Positions 43,685-51,659 of a DNA stretch of 64,000 bases are shown in pieces. A program made the translations under genes and the position numbers. The stretch covers positions 456,765 through 520,764 of the forward strand of contig NZ_KE159703.1 in assembly GCF_000403435.2 (NCBI RefSeq). Reading direction: 5' to 3'. Each line of letters begins with the position of its first letter. Position 1 is the stretch's first letter. The stretch comes from Oscillibacter sp. 1-3. GTDB lineage: Bacteria; Bacillota; Clostridia; Oscillospirales; Oscillospiraceae. The notes under the pieces were generated by a model that did no database searches, was not told where the DNA came from, and saw nothing but the letters and a program-made list of their open reading frames with translations.

Positions 43685-44254
43685 ATGAAAATTACATACC
43701 TGATCAACCAGGTACAGCCTGACGGCAGCACACGCCTTTCCACCGCAACTGCCACTGAGTGGCGGTCTGCGGTACACACAAACAAAGATCTTCCCCTGGA
43801 TCGGCAGCGTTATTTCATCCGTGACTATATTGCCGATGGAGACGACATGGACTGCATGGTAATTGAGGTCTCTGCCAGCGAGTATATCCAATGGGACAAA
43901 GACCGTTCCGCAGCAAGGCGGAACCGGGAGGCCGGGAAAGGCTTTCATGTGTTTTCCCTGGATGCACCGCTTGCCGACACAGATGGCGCCAAGACCCGCT
44001 TGGAACAACTCCCGGGTCAAACACGGCTTGAATCTATGGTCTGCGATTCTGTGCTGATGGAGGAACTGAAAGAAGCCTTGGCAGCATGGAAGCCCTGGGC
44101 AACCGATCTGCTGGAGCTGTATCTGAACGGACAAAAAAGGGCCTGTACAGAGATCCTCTCCCAAAAATATGGTGTCTCTCCGCAGGTAATCCGTAAATAT
44201 AAGCGTCAGTTTGAGGAATTTGCAAAAAAATTTTTGAAAGGTGTTTCGTTTTGA
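43685..44254 (+). CDS. Sigma-like helix-turn-helix regulator
   Basis: The ATG at 43685 with TTGGAG upstream gives 189 residues. The first half is unfamiliar and acidic; the C-terminal 70 residues (LEELKEALAAWKPWATDLLE-like, then CTEILSQKYGVSPQVIRKYK) form a region-4-type helix-turn-helix as in the sigma-like regulators of Tn916-type elements. A terminator lies between the zinc-ribbon gene and this one, so expression may depend on read-through past the structured RNA. Activation of transfer or recombinase genes is a likely role. Confidence 0.6.
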   Translation: MKITYLINQVQPDGSTRLSTATATEWRSAVHTNKDLPLDRQRYFIRDYIADGDDMDCMVIEVSASEYIQWDKDRSAARRNREAGKGFHVFSLDAPLADTDGAKTRLEQLPGQTRLESMVCDSVLMEELKEALAAWKPWATDLLELYLNGQKRACTEILSQKYGVSPQVIRKYKRQFEEFAKKFLKGVSF

Positions 44255-44279
44255 GCCTCGCCACGCCCAATTATATAGT

Positions 44280-44302
44280 GAGAGGACAAACTGTTTCCTC
44301 TC
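44280..44302 (+). terminator. Short hairpin after the sigma-like gene
   Basis: GAGAGGA pairs with TCCTCTC around a nine-base loop, followed by TCTGCACTTTG. It is a weak terminator. The following stretch to about 44688 shows no gene with start, ribosome binding site and coding character. Confidence 0.45.
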
Positions 44303-44688
44303 TCTGCACTTTGAAAAACACCGCGCCCCGCGGTCATATCCGGCGACTGGAATACGTTCCCTGACGGACCCGCCTGAAAAACGGGAAAGCGATCAGTCGG
44401 ATGCGCCAAGACCACCTGTGCGGACAGAGTCCGCATAAAAGACGGCCAAATAAGGTGCCCAGCGATCCCCATCCAGACGAAAACAGCCGTGGCAAGCTGT
44501 TTCGCAACGACTCCGTCAGAACATAATGATACTCCCGCCCAGCCACAGACACAAGCAATGGGGGCGGCTCGGAGAGATCCTCGGAGGGGTGAGACGCCCG
44601 TGATGCGCGCCAGCACAGTTCCAGACCGCCGCCCAGGGCTCGGGAAGTAGTGTCGAATAGAGCCGGCAAATAGAAACAAGAAAAACTG

Positions 44689-44749
44689 TGGGGCCGCTCC
44701 CAAATGCAAAAGACTAGCATGGCTTTGCGCTCAAAGCGGAGCGGCCCCA
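44689..44749 (+). repeat. Long imperfect hairpin before the lone mazF
   Basis: TGGGGCCGCTCC (44689-44700) and GGAGCGGCCCCA (44738-44749) pair perfectly over 12 bases, with GCAAA/TTTGC pairing inside. The structure ends 24 bases before the mazF start and could be an attenuator or a translation-control element. Confidence 0.6.
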
Positions 44750-44772
44750 TTGAGATCAGAGGAAAACATACT

Positions 44773-45141
44773 ATGAACATACATAGGACAAAACTGATCC
44801 AGCGCGGCGATATTTATATTGCCAATCTCTCGCCGGTCACCGGCTCAGAACAGGGCGGTATCCGGCCCGTTCTGATTATCCAGAACAACACCGGAAACCG
44901 GCACAGTCCCACACTGATTGCCGCCGCAGTCACGGGACACTTCAAAGGCAAATATCAACCCACTCATGTGCGGCTGAAAGGCGCCGCCTGCGGCCTGTTC
45001 CAGGACTCCACTGTCCTGTTGGAGCAGTTGCGGACGCTGGACAGATCCCGTCTGAGTGCGTATATGGGCAATGTCGGCGCAGATAAAATGCAGGAAGTGA
45101 ACGACGCGCTGGCCATCAGCGTAGGGCTTGAAAATACATAG
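44773..45141 (+). CDS. MazF/PemK-family protein without partner
   Basis: The 122-residue product has the MazF pattern RGDIYIANLSPVTGSEQGGIRPVLIIQNN, then HVRLKGAACGLFQDSTVLLEQLRTLD. No MazE-like gene is adjacent. The ribosome binding site is weak and a large hairpin stands just before it. It is followed closely by a 48-codon gene and the recombinases, a position where such solitary MazF-like proteins are usual in this ICE family. It may act as an RNase regulator and not as a classical toxin. Confidence 0.82.
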   Translation: MNIHRTKLIQRGDIYIANLSPVTGSEQGGIRPVLIIQNNTGNRHSPTLIAAAVTGHFKGKYQPTHVRLKGAACGLFQDSTVLLEQLRTLDRSRLSAYMGNVGADKMQEVNDALAISVGLENT

Positions 45142-45160
45142 ACAGTAGGAGGAATCTCAT

Positions 45161-45307
45161 ATGCAGGCGAAAAATGTCAATATTGATTACTGTGGAATCC
45201 GGAACCTGCTCCGTCTGCTGGCCGGGCAGGGATTCACTGAGGCAGAGCTGGAGAAGATCGCCGCCAGGATCGCACGGACCACAGGTGCGGACATCATTTT
45301 TTGTTGA
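45161..45307 (+). CDS. Tiny ICE protein, 48 residues
   Basis: The short gene has AGGAGGAA 7 bases before its ATG and encodes MQAKNVNIDYCGIRNLLRLL followed by a helix (AGQGFTEAELEKIAARIART) and TGADIIFC. The strong ribosome binding site, close spacing to mazF (19 bases) and protein-like helices support a real gene. It may be a small DNA-binding or recombination directionality factor, but this is inferred only from size and its place upstream of the recombinases. Confidence 0.6.
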   Translation: MQAKNVNIDYCGIRNLLRLLAGQGFTEAELEKIAARIARTTGADIIFC

Positions 45308-45324
45308 GTTTCACCACTCTGTTT

Positions 45325-45359
45325 CAATAGCTTTTGAACGGACAGTGTGGTATTGTGTG
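45325..45359 (+). promoter_or_regulatory. Promoter-like element, third copy, before the recombinases
   Basis: CAATAGCTTTTGAAC is followed 11 bases later by TATTGT, 28 bases before the first recombinase start and AGGAGGAGG. The layout equals that at 1524 and 13815, so the three units may be switched on together. Confidence 0.45.
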
Positions 45360-45384
45360 TTGCTGACAGGAGGAGGTGTAAACC

Positions 45385-46989
45385 ATGGGCAGAAGACAGC
45401 AGACCGACGGAAGCCTTGCGCTGGAACAGAAAAAGGTCATCGTCATAGAGGCCGCGCAGAGGCCGGAGGCGCAGAAGCTCCGCGTTGCCGCCTACTGCCG
45501 GGTGAGCTCCGACTCCAGCGACCAGATGAACTCTTTCGCCGCCCAGTTGAACTACTACACGACGCTGATCAACAGCAAGGACAACTGGACCATGGCGGAC
45601 ATCTACGCCGACGCTGGTATCTCCGGCACCTCTGCGGAGAAGCGCCCGGACTTCCAGCGGCTCCTCTCGGACTGCCGCAGAGGCCGGATAGACAAAATCC
45701 TTGTCAAGTCCATCTCCCGCTTCGCGCGCAACGCCGTTGACTGCCTGGAGACAATCCGAGCGCTGAAAGCCATCGGTGTCGGCGTCTGCTTTGAAGAACA
45801 GGGCATTGACACCTCGGAGATGACCGGCGAACTGCTCACCGCCATGTTCTCCGCCATCGCGCAGAAAGAGAGCGAGAGCATCTCCGGCAATATGCGCTGG
45901 AGCTACCGCCAGCGTATGGAGAAAGGAACGTTCCTCCCATCCTCTATGCCCTTCGGCTACAAAATCAAAGATCGGAGCATTGTGGTCGATGAGGCACAGG
46001 CAGAAATCATACGGCGGATCTTTAACAGCTATCTTGCCGGGCAGAGCATGGATGAGATCGCGGCACAACTCAATCGGGAAAATGTACCTGTTAAAATTGG
46101 AAAGGAAGACCGGAAGTGGCTCCAGACCGCAATATCCTACATTCTGTCCAATGAACGGTATATTGGAGACTCCCTCTGGCAAAAGACATACGCCACAGAT
46201 ACCCTTCCGGCACGTCAAATCAGGAATCACGGGGAGCGCCAACAGTATTATGCTGAGGCCACACATGCCCCCATCATTGAAAAAGAAGTATACCTTGCCG
46301 TACAAAAGCTGAAATCACAGCGCAGTAAAAAGTATGGTTCCAGAAATCCGTACATGGAAAACTCTCTCCACAAAATTATCTTCTGTGGCAAGTGCGGGAC
46401 TCCATTCCGCAGGAAAGTCTGTCGCGGGATCACTTACTGGGTATGCCATAACCACGATAACGGGAGAGAAAACTGCCCTGTGCCGCAAATTGCAGAAGAG
46501 GCTCTCCGCGCCGCTTTCCTGCGGATATATCACAAGCTCCGGCTCCATGGAAAATCAATTCTCAAGCAGATGATTGCAGACCTCCAATCTGTCCGTGAGC
46601 GCCGGATGCTGTGGAGCATAGACATCATTGAACTGAACAAGAGAATATCCGACATCAACGATCAGGATCGAATGCTGGCCGACATGAACAAATGCGGCCT
46701 TGTCGATCCTGATATTTTTATATCCAGAAGCAACGAACTGGCCCAGCAGCTTCGTGCTGTAAAACAGGAAAAAGAGCGCATCCTTGGTGCGGAGTGCGAC
46801 GATACTATACCCCGAACACGAGAGCTGATGGAAACGCTGGAAGCCCTGCCGGAGTTCCTCCCGGTCTTCGATGGTGAGATCTTCGCGGATCTGGTGGTTG
46901 GAATCACAGTGGACGCTGGCAATATCCTGCGCTTCCGCCTGAAAAATGGGCTGGAACTAACCGAAACCGCAGAAAGGAGTGTACGATGA
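45385..46989 (+). CDS. Large serine recombinase, complete (first)
   Basis: Large serine recombinases excise and integrate ICEs. The 534-residue protein has the resolvase domain with catalytic Ser41 in AYCRVSSDSSDQ, conserved KSISRFARN and E/S-rich AQKESESISGNMRW, then the recombinase domain (FGYKIKDRSIVVDEAQAEII), a zinc ribbon (CGKCGTPFRRK...CHNHDNGRENC) and a coiled coil near residue 410-470. AGGAGGAGG precedes the ATG. Its stop overlaps the start of the next gene. It is intact and probably one of the active enzymes. Confidence 0.93.
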   Translation: MGRRQQTDGSLALEQKKVIVIEAAQRPEAQKLRVAAYCRVSSDSSDQMNSFAAQLNYYTTLINSKDNWTMADIYADAGISGTSAEKRPDFQRLLSDCRRGRIDKILVKSISRFARNAVDCLETIRALKAIGVGVCFEEQGIDTSEMTGELLTAMFSAIAQKESESISGNMRWSYRQRMEKGTFLPSSMPFGYKIKDRSIVVDEAQAEIIRRIFNSYLAGQSMDEIAAQLNRENVPVKIGKEDRKWLQTAISYILSNERYIGDSLWQKTYATDTLPARQIRNHGERQQYYAEATHAPIIEKEVYLAVQKLKSQRSKKYGSRNPYMENSLHKIIFCGKCGTPFRRKVCRGITYWVCHNHDNGRENCPVPQIAEEALRAAFLRIYHKLRLHGKSILKQMIADLQSVRERRMLWSIDIIELNKRISDINDQDRMLADMNKCGLVDPDIFISRSNELAQQLRAVKQEKERILGAECDDTIPRTRELMETLEALPEFLPVFDGEIFADLVVGITVDAGNILRFRLKNGLELTETAERSVR

Positions 46990-47807
46990 TGGCAAACCGA
47001 AAGCTGCCCTTTGGGTATTGTATGCAAAACGGGCAAATCCATATCGTAGAGGCCGAGGCAGAGGTTGTGCGGATGCTCTTCACCAGCTATGCGGAGGGCA
47101 ATTCCTATGAAACATTGGCTGAGTGGCTGAATGATAGAGCAATCCCTTACCTCCCCGGAAAGCAATGGAACAAAAATACGGTTGCCCGCGTTCTGCAAAA
47201 CGTCCGGTATCTTGGAGATAATGGCTATCCACCCATTATTGGGTCGGAGATGTTCAGGAGAAGAAAACCGGCGGCAGGCGGAAAACTGAATCAGCCCCAA
47301 ATCAAGGACATCCGCATTCTGGCTCGATGTGGTATGTGCGGCGATACGGTCCGACGAGAGCGCGTGGACACCTGGCGCTGCCCCCACTGCATGCGTTCAG
47401 CAGCGAGAGTTACCGATAAACAGTTGATGGATAGTGCCTCAGAACTGCTGCAACACCTGTGCGGACATCCTGACGTTGTTGTCAATTCTCCCACGGATGA
47501 AACTGAGAACAGCAGTGCCCTCACAGCAAAGAACGATCTCGGCTATACACTGGAATGTGCGGAATTCAATGAATCCGCCGCGAAAGCAAAAGTAATCTCT
47601 CTGGCAGCCGCCCGGTTCAACGCTCTCAGCTCTGAGGACTACGAAACCATGCGGATACGATACATATTGAGCACGACGGAGCAGAGTGGTGGATTGGACA
47701 CCGTTCTGCTCCGTCAAATTACCTCCGCCATCCTGATCCACCCCCAAGGGGAGGTCAGCATGAAGCTCAAAAACGGACAAATCATAACAGGGAGTGATCA
47801 CACATGA
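46986..47807 (+). CDS. Recombinase C-half without catalytic domain
   Basis: The 273-residue protein starts directly in what is normally the middle of a large serine recombinase: LPFGYCMQNGQIHIVEAEAE, EWLNDRAIPYLPGKQWNKNT, a zinc ribbon (CGMCGDTVRR...CPHCMRS) and a C-terminal strand region. The resolvase domain is entirely absent. It overlaps both neighbours by 4 bases. It could bind att sites and regulate direction without cutting DNA. Normal codon use and tight coupling argue against a pseudogene. Confidence 0.8.
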   Translation: MMANRKLPFGYCMQNGQIHIVEAEAEVVRMLFTSYAEGNSYETLAEWLNDRAIPYLPGKQWNKNTVARVLQNVRYLGDNGYPPIIGSEMFRRRKPAAGGKLNQPQIKDIRILARCGMCGDTVRRERVDTWRCPHCMRSAARVTDKQLMDSASELLQHLCGHPDVVVNSPTDETENSSALTAKNDLGYTLECAEFNESAAKAKVISLAAARFNALSSEDYETMRIRYILSTTEQSGGLDTVLLRQITSAILIHPQGEVSMKLKNGQIITGSDHT

Positions 47808-48364
47808 CAAAAACCATCCCCAGCACCAGACCACAGCTCCGCGCAGCCGCCTACTGCCGGATCGCTAACGGCGAGGACCAAGCATCCATTCTCGAGGCCC
47901 AGAAAGCCCACTACACTGAACAGATCAGTGCCAATCCCGACTGGATCATGGCGGGTATCTTCGCAGATACCGGCGACTGCCGCTCCAAGCGCCCGGAGTT
48001 CCAGAAGATGCTCCGCAAATGCAGGCAGGGAAAGATCGACCTCATTCTCGTCAAATCTTTCTCCCGCTTCGCACGGAGCACAGCAGACGGTCTCAACATC
48101 ATCCGGGAACTGCGGGAGCTGGGTGTTGCGGTGGTCTTCGAGAAAGAAGCTGTGAACACGTCAGATCCCAATTCCGACTGGTACATCTCCATCATGGGCG
48201 CCATTGCCAGGGCAGAAAGTGAGTCCATATCACATGGTACCTGCGGTATCTGCACCTGCCGCTTCCACCACATGATCACAAGCAGCCCCAGAAAGGGGAC
48301 ATGGAAGAAAACAATCCGCTTTCCTGGGCGTCCGGAAAAAACGATTATTGTCAGGATGGAGTGA
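47804..48364 (+). CDS. Resolvase-domain protein with Ser-to-Ala active site
   Basis: The protein (186 residues) has only a resolvase-type N-half: RAAAYCRIANGEDQASILEA, LVKSFSRFARSTADGLNIIR, ESESISH. Where the catalytic Ser stands in its neighbours (CRVS), this protein has Ala21 (CRIA), so it cannot cut DNA by the normal mechanism. After the E-helix start it changes to an unrelated Cys/His and basic tail (HGTCGICTCRFHHM). It may form mixed oligomers with the active recombinases and hold them inactive or set direction. Confidence 0.8.
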   Translation: MTKTIPSTRPQLRAAAYCRIANGEDQASILEAQKAHYTEQISANPDWIMAGIFADTGDCRSKRPEFQKMLRKCRQGKIDLILVKSFSRFARSTADGLNIIRELRELGVAVVFEKEAVNTSDPNSDWYISIMGAIARAESESISHGTCGICTCRFHHMITSSPRKGTWKKTIRFPGRPEKTIIVRME

Positions 48365-48370
48365 TAGTAT

Positions 48371-50008
48371 ATGACAGGAACCACGCCCAGAGTCATCGTC
48401 ATCCCACCCAAGCCAGAACTGGCCCGCTCCAGGACCGTCCAACGCCAGCTGCGCGTCGCGGCCTACTGCCGGGTATCCACGGATGACGAGGAGCAGCTTA
48501 CCAGCTACGAGGCCCAGCAGACCTATTACACCGACAAGATCATGACCAATCCCCAGTGGACCATGGCGGGGATCTTCGCCGATGAGGGCATCACCGGCAC
48601 CTCCGCCGCAAAGCGTCCCGAGTTCCTGCGGATGATCCGCAAGTGCAGGCAGAAAAAGATCGACCTGGTGCTGGTCAAATCCATCTCCCGGTTCGCCCGA
48701 AATACCGTGGACTGCCTCAACTACATCCGTGTTCTGCGGGCCCTTGGTATCGCGGTGATCTTCGAAAAGGAGAACATCAACACGCTGGAGTCCGACAGCG
48801 AGATGCTCATCACCATGATGGGCGCCTTTGCCCAGGCGGAAAGCGAGTCCATGTCCGCCAACATCGTCTGGGGCAAACGCCAGGCTATGCGGGAGGGAAA
48901 GGCCAACGTCCAGTACCAGCATCTGTACGCCTATGAGTTGGACGAAAGCGGCAATCCCCGCATCATCCCTGAGCAGGCGGCCGTGGTGCGGCAGATCTAT
49001 GACCGCTTCATTGCCGGTCACAGTGTCCGCATGATCAAGAAAACGCTGGAGCAGCAGGGCGTCCCCACCGCCAAGGGCGGAGATGTCTGGTCCGAGTCCG
49101 TGATCCGCAGTATCCTGAAAAATGAAAAATACTGCGGCGACGTTCTGATGCAGAAGACCTACACGCAGGACTGCATCAGCAAGAAGCAGATCCGCAATGT
49201 AGGACAGCTTCCCATGTACCTGATGCGGGATCACCATGAGGGCATCATCAGCCGGGACCGGTTCAACCAGGCTCAGGCGGAATTTGCCCGGCGAAATGCG
49301 GGACGGGCTCCCACCCGGAAGCTGGCCCCCACAGGCCGCTCCTGCTACAGCGCCAAGTACGCCCTTACGGAGCGGCTGGTGTGCGGTGAGTGCGGGACCC
49401 TTTACCGGAGGTGTGTATGGGTCAAACGGGGGCAGAAGTTCGCCGTGTGGCGGTGCGCCAGCCGGATTGACTACGGTACGAAATACTGTCATGATTCCCC
49501 CACGCTCCGGGAGGCATCCCTGCAAGCGGCCATCCTTGCCGCCATCAACTCTGTCATGAGCCAGAGGGAGGCGCTGGTAGGCCAGATCGAGGAGTCCATG
49601 CGGATGGAGCTGATCCCCTTCCCCAGCGGTACTGTAAGCCTGTCCGACATTGACCGCCAGCTTGAGGAGCTGGACGGGGAGTTTCAGGCCCTGTTCGCTG
49701 AGTCCAAGGATGGTGGATTCATGCAGCACGCCGAGGAGTTCAAACGGATCTCCGATGATATGGCGGCGTTGAAAGAGCAAAAGGCCAGCCTGCTGGAGCG
49801 GCAGAACAGCGACTCCGCCGCCAACGGGCGGATCAAAAGCGCGTTGGATATTCTGAGCACCGGCTCCGGCGCCTTCACGGAGTGGAGTGAGACCCTCGTC
49901 CGCCAGCTGGTGGACACCGTGAAGGTGCTGTCGGCGGACAGGATCAGAGTCTGCCTCCGGGGTGGAATTGAAATCGAGCAGACGCTTGGAGAGGGGGAAT
50001 TGCAGTGA
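48371..50008 (+). CDS. Large serine recombinase, complete (second)
   Basis: The 545-residue enzyme has catalytic Ser36 in AAYCRVSTDDEEQ, LVKSISRFARNTVD, AESESMSANIVWGK, then the recombinase domain (YAYELDESGNPRIIPEQAAV), a zinc ribbon (CGECGTLYRRC...CASRIDYGTKYC) and coiled-coil helices before a beta-rich end. It starts 6 bases after the inactive N-half protein; the metallophosphoesterase start overlaps its stop. Together with the first full enzyme it may provide the two halves of a heteromeric integrase. Confidence 0.93.
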   Translation: MTGTTPRVIVIPPKPELARSRTVQRQLRVAAYCRVSTDDEEQLTSYEAQQTYYTDKIMTNPQWTMAGIFADEGITGTSAAKRPEFLRMIRKCRQKKIDLVLVKSISRFARNTVDCLNYIRVLRALGIAVIFEKENINTLESDSEMLITMMGAFAQAESESMSANIVWGKRQAMREGKANVQYQHLYAYELDESGNPRIIPEQAAVVRQIYDRFIAGHSVRMIKKTLEQQGVPTAKGGDVWSESVIRSILKNEKYCGDVLMQKTYTQDCISKKQIRNVGQLPMYLMRDHHEGIISRDRFNQAQAEFARRNAGRAPTRKLAPTGRSCYSAKYALTERLVCGECGTLYRRCVWVKRGQKFAVWRCASRIDYGTKYCHDSPTLREASLQAAILAAINSVMSQREALVGQIEESMRMELIPFPSGTVSLSDIDRQLEELDGEFQALFAESKDGGFMQHAEEFKRISDDMAALKEQKASLLERQNSDSAANGRIKSALDILSTGSGAFTEWSETLVRQLVDTVKVLSADRIRVCLRGGIEIEQTLGEGELQ

Positions 50009-50754
50009 TCTGGATTACCGGCGACACCCATGGCGATTTCCGGCGGTTTGCCACCGGCAGCTTTCCTCAGCAGAAGCAGATGGGCCGCGATGACTACGCG
50101 ATTATTACAGGCGATTATGGGGGCATATGGGACGGTTCACCCAGAGAGACCTACTGGCTTAACTGGCTGGAGGAAAAGCCGTTTACCACCCTCTTTGTGG
50201 ACGGAAACCATGAGAATTTCAACAGGCTCAACGAGTTCCCCGTCCATCACTGGCATGGCGGAAATGTTCACATCATCCGCCCTCATGTGATTCACCTCAT
50301 GCGGGGACAGGTCTTCGAGATCGGCGGCATCACCTTCTTCACCATGGGCGGCGCGTCTTCCCATGATATACAGGACGGCATCCTCGATCCCGCGTCCCCC
50401 GATTTCGAGCGGGAATACTGGTTCAAGCGCAGGACACGGCAGATGTTTCGGGTGAAGGGCGTCTCCTGGTGGCCCGAGGAGCTGCCCTCCGACGCAGAGT
50501 ATGAAGAGGCGGTAAAGAATCTGGAAAAGGCCGGCTGGAAGGTGGACTGTGTCCTGACCCACTGCGCTCCCACCAGCATCCTGAAGAAGCTGGACGGAAA
50601 CTACACCCCCGACCGGCTGACGGATTTCCTCCAGACGGTCAAGCGGCGGTGCCGATTCGATTACTGGTTCCTGGGACACTACCATCGGAATTGCGTGGTA
50701 GATGACCGCTTCATTATCCAGTGGGAGCAGATGGTGGAACTGCAATGGGAGTAA
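50005..50754 (+). CDS. Calcineurin-like metallophosphoesterase
   Basis: The GTG start overlaps the recombinase stop by 4 bases, so it belongs to the ICE. The 249 residues hold the metal motifs in order: GDTHGDF (about 6-12), GDYGG, GNHEN, THCAPTS and GHYH near the end. Such enzymes hydrolyse phosphoesters of proteins, nucleotides or RNA; the substrate is unknown. The end WEQMVELQ is duplicated as a remnant behind the next gene (51477-51527), which shows that a second related gene once stood there. Confidence 0.87.
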   Translation: MIWITGDTHGDFRRFATGSFPQQKQMGRDDYAIITGDYGGIWDGSPRETYWLNWLEEKPFTTLFVDGNHENFNRLNEFPVHHWHGGNVHIIRPHVIHLMRGQVFEIGGITFFTMGGASSHDIQDGILDPASPDFEREYWFKRRTRQMFRVKGVSWWPEELPSDAEYEEAVKNLEKAGWKVDCVLTHCAPTSILKKLDGNYTPDRLTDFLQTVKRRCRFDYWFLGHYHRNCVVDDRFIIQWEQMVELQWE

Positions 50755-50914
50755 CTGCGGCATAATCGCTTGGAACTGCTAATATGCATCTGGAGATTGC
50801 TCTCGACTCCAGGGCGGCAATGTGTTATGCTAATGGTCAATCATTTAAGATCACGGTATCTAGAAACGCATGGCGATGATTTGATCAAACTGATTCGGTG
50901 AGGAGGCAAGGTGA

Positions 50915-51478
50915 ATGACACAGGAAGCAAAGGACATCAAACTGGGCCGGTTTCTCAGTCTGGTGCTGCGGCATAATCCCTCGGCGGCGGGCATCACACT
51001 GGACGCCCATGGCTGGGCGGACGTGGATGAGCTTTTATCCGGTATGCGGCGCACCGGGCGGCGGATCGACATGGACACGCTGGAGCGTATCGTTCGGGAG
51101 AACAATAAGCGGCGCTACTCATTTAATGAGAACCATACGAAAATCCGCGCCAACCAGGGACATTCCATTCCGGTGGATGTAGAATTGAAAAAAGGAAAAC
51201 CGCCCCGGCGGCTATACCACGGGACGGTGGAACGGTTCCTCCCGTCTATCCGGCAGGAGGGAATTCAGAAAATGGGGCGGCAGTACGTCCATCTCTCCGC
51301 TGATTTTCGGACTGCGGAAAATGTGGGTCGCCGCCGCGGGACGCCTGTAGTGATCGTCATTGACGCCGAAGCGATGGCACGGGACGGCATAGCATTTTAC
51401 CTGTCGGAAAACGGCGTGTGGCTGTGCGATTATGTCGCGCCGGAATACTTCTTTGACCCCGAGCCGCCAGTGGAATAA
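50915..51478 (+). CDS. kptA: RNA 2'-phosphotransferase, Tpt1/KptA family
   Basis: KptA moves an internal RNA 2'-phosphate to NAD+. The 187-residue product has the full pattern: LGRFLSLVLRHNPSAAGITL, HGWADVDELL, RYSFNENHTKIRANQGHSIP, LYHGT, VHLSADFRTAENVG and a final WLCDYVAPEYF. The His and Arg residues expected in the active site (RH, KIRANQGHS, LYHGT) are present. Bacterial KptA may serve RNA repair after toxin damage. The gap of 160 bases before it contains nothing recognisable except AGGAGGCAAGG at the start. Confidence 0.9.
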   Translation: MTQEAKDIKLGRFLSLVLRHNPSAAGITLDAHGWADVDELLSGMRRTGRRIDMDTLERIVRENNKRRYSFNENHTKIRANQGHSIPVDVELKKGKPPRRLYHGTVERFLPSIRQEGIQKMGRQYVHLSADFRTAENVGRRRGTPVVIVIDAEAMARDGIAFYLSENGVWLCDYVAPEYFFDPEPPVE

Positions 51479-51527
51479 TTACACGCTGTTCATCGTCCAA
51501 TGGGAGCAAATGGCGGAATTAAAATAG
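51477..51527 (+). pseudogene. Tail remnant of a second metallophosphoesterase gene
   Basis: Read in a different frame from kptA, this stretch gives NYTLFIVQWEQMAELK and a stop, close to the end FIIQWEQMVELQWE of the gene at 50005. It is the end of a lost paralogue, or of a duplicate made when kptA was inserted. Confidence 0.6.
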
Positions 51528-51553
51528 CAGCCTGACATCACAGGCAAAAACGG

Positions 51554-51600
51554 CAGAGCAAAGAGAAACGCGGCAGCACGCCGCGCTTCTCTTTGCTCTG
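51554..51600 (+). terminator. Very strong hairpin
   Basis: CAGAGCAAAGAGAA and TTCTCTTTGCTCTG, enclosing CGCGGC/GCCGCG, form a stem of more than 20 bases with a five-base loop. It ends the recombinase-kptA transcript, although no long T run follows. Confidence 0.75.
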
Positions 51601-51659
51601 TGGTACTTTATATTGTTGACAGAAAAACAGGCGCATCAGCGCCGGAAAGGAAGAGCTGG

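Noticed and set aside
48230..49780. Minus-strand open frame of 516 codons opposite the second full recombinase
   Set aside because: It lies within a gene whose catalytic and zinc motifs are clear on the other strand and has no ribosome binding site.
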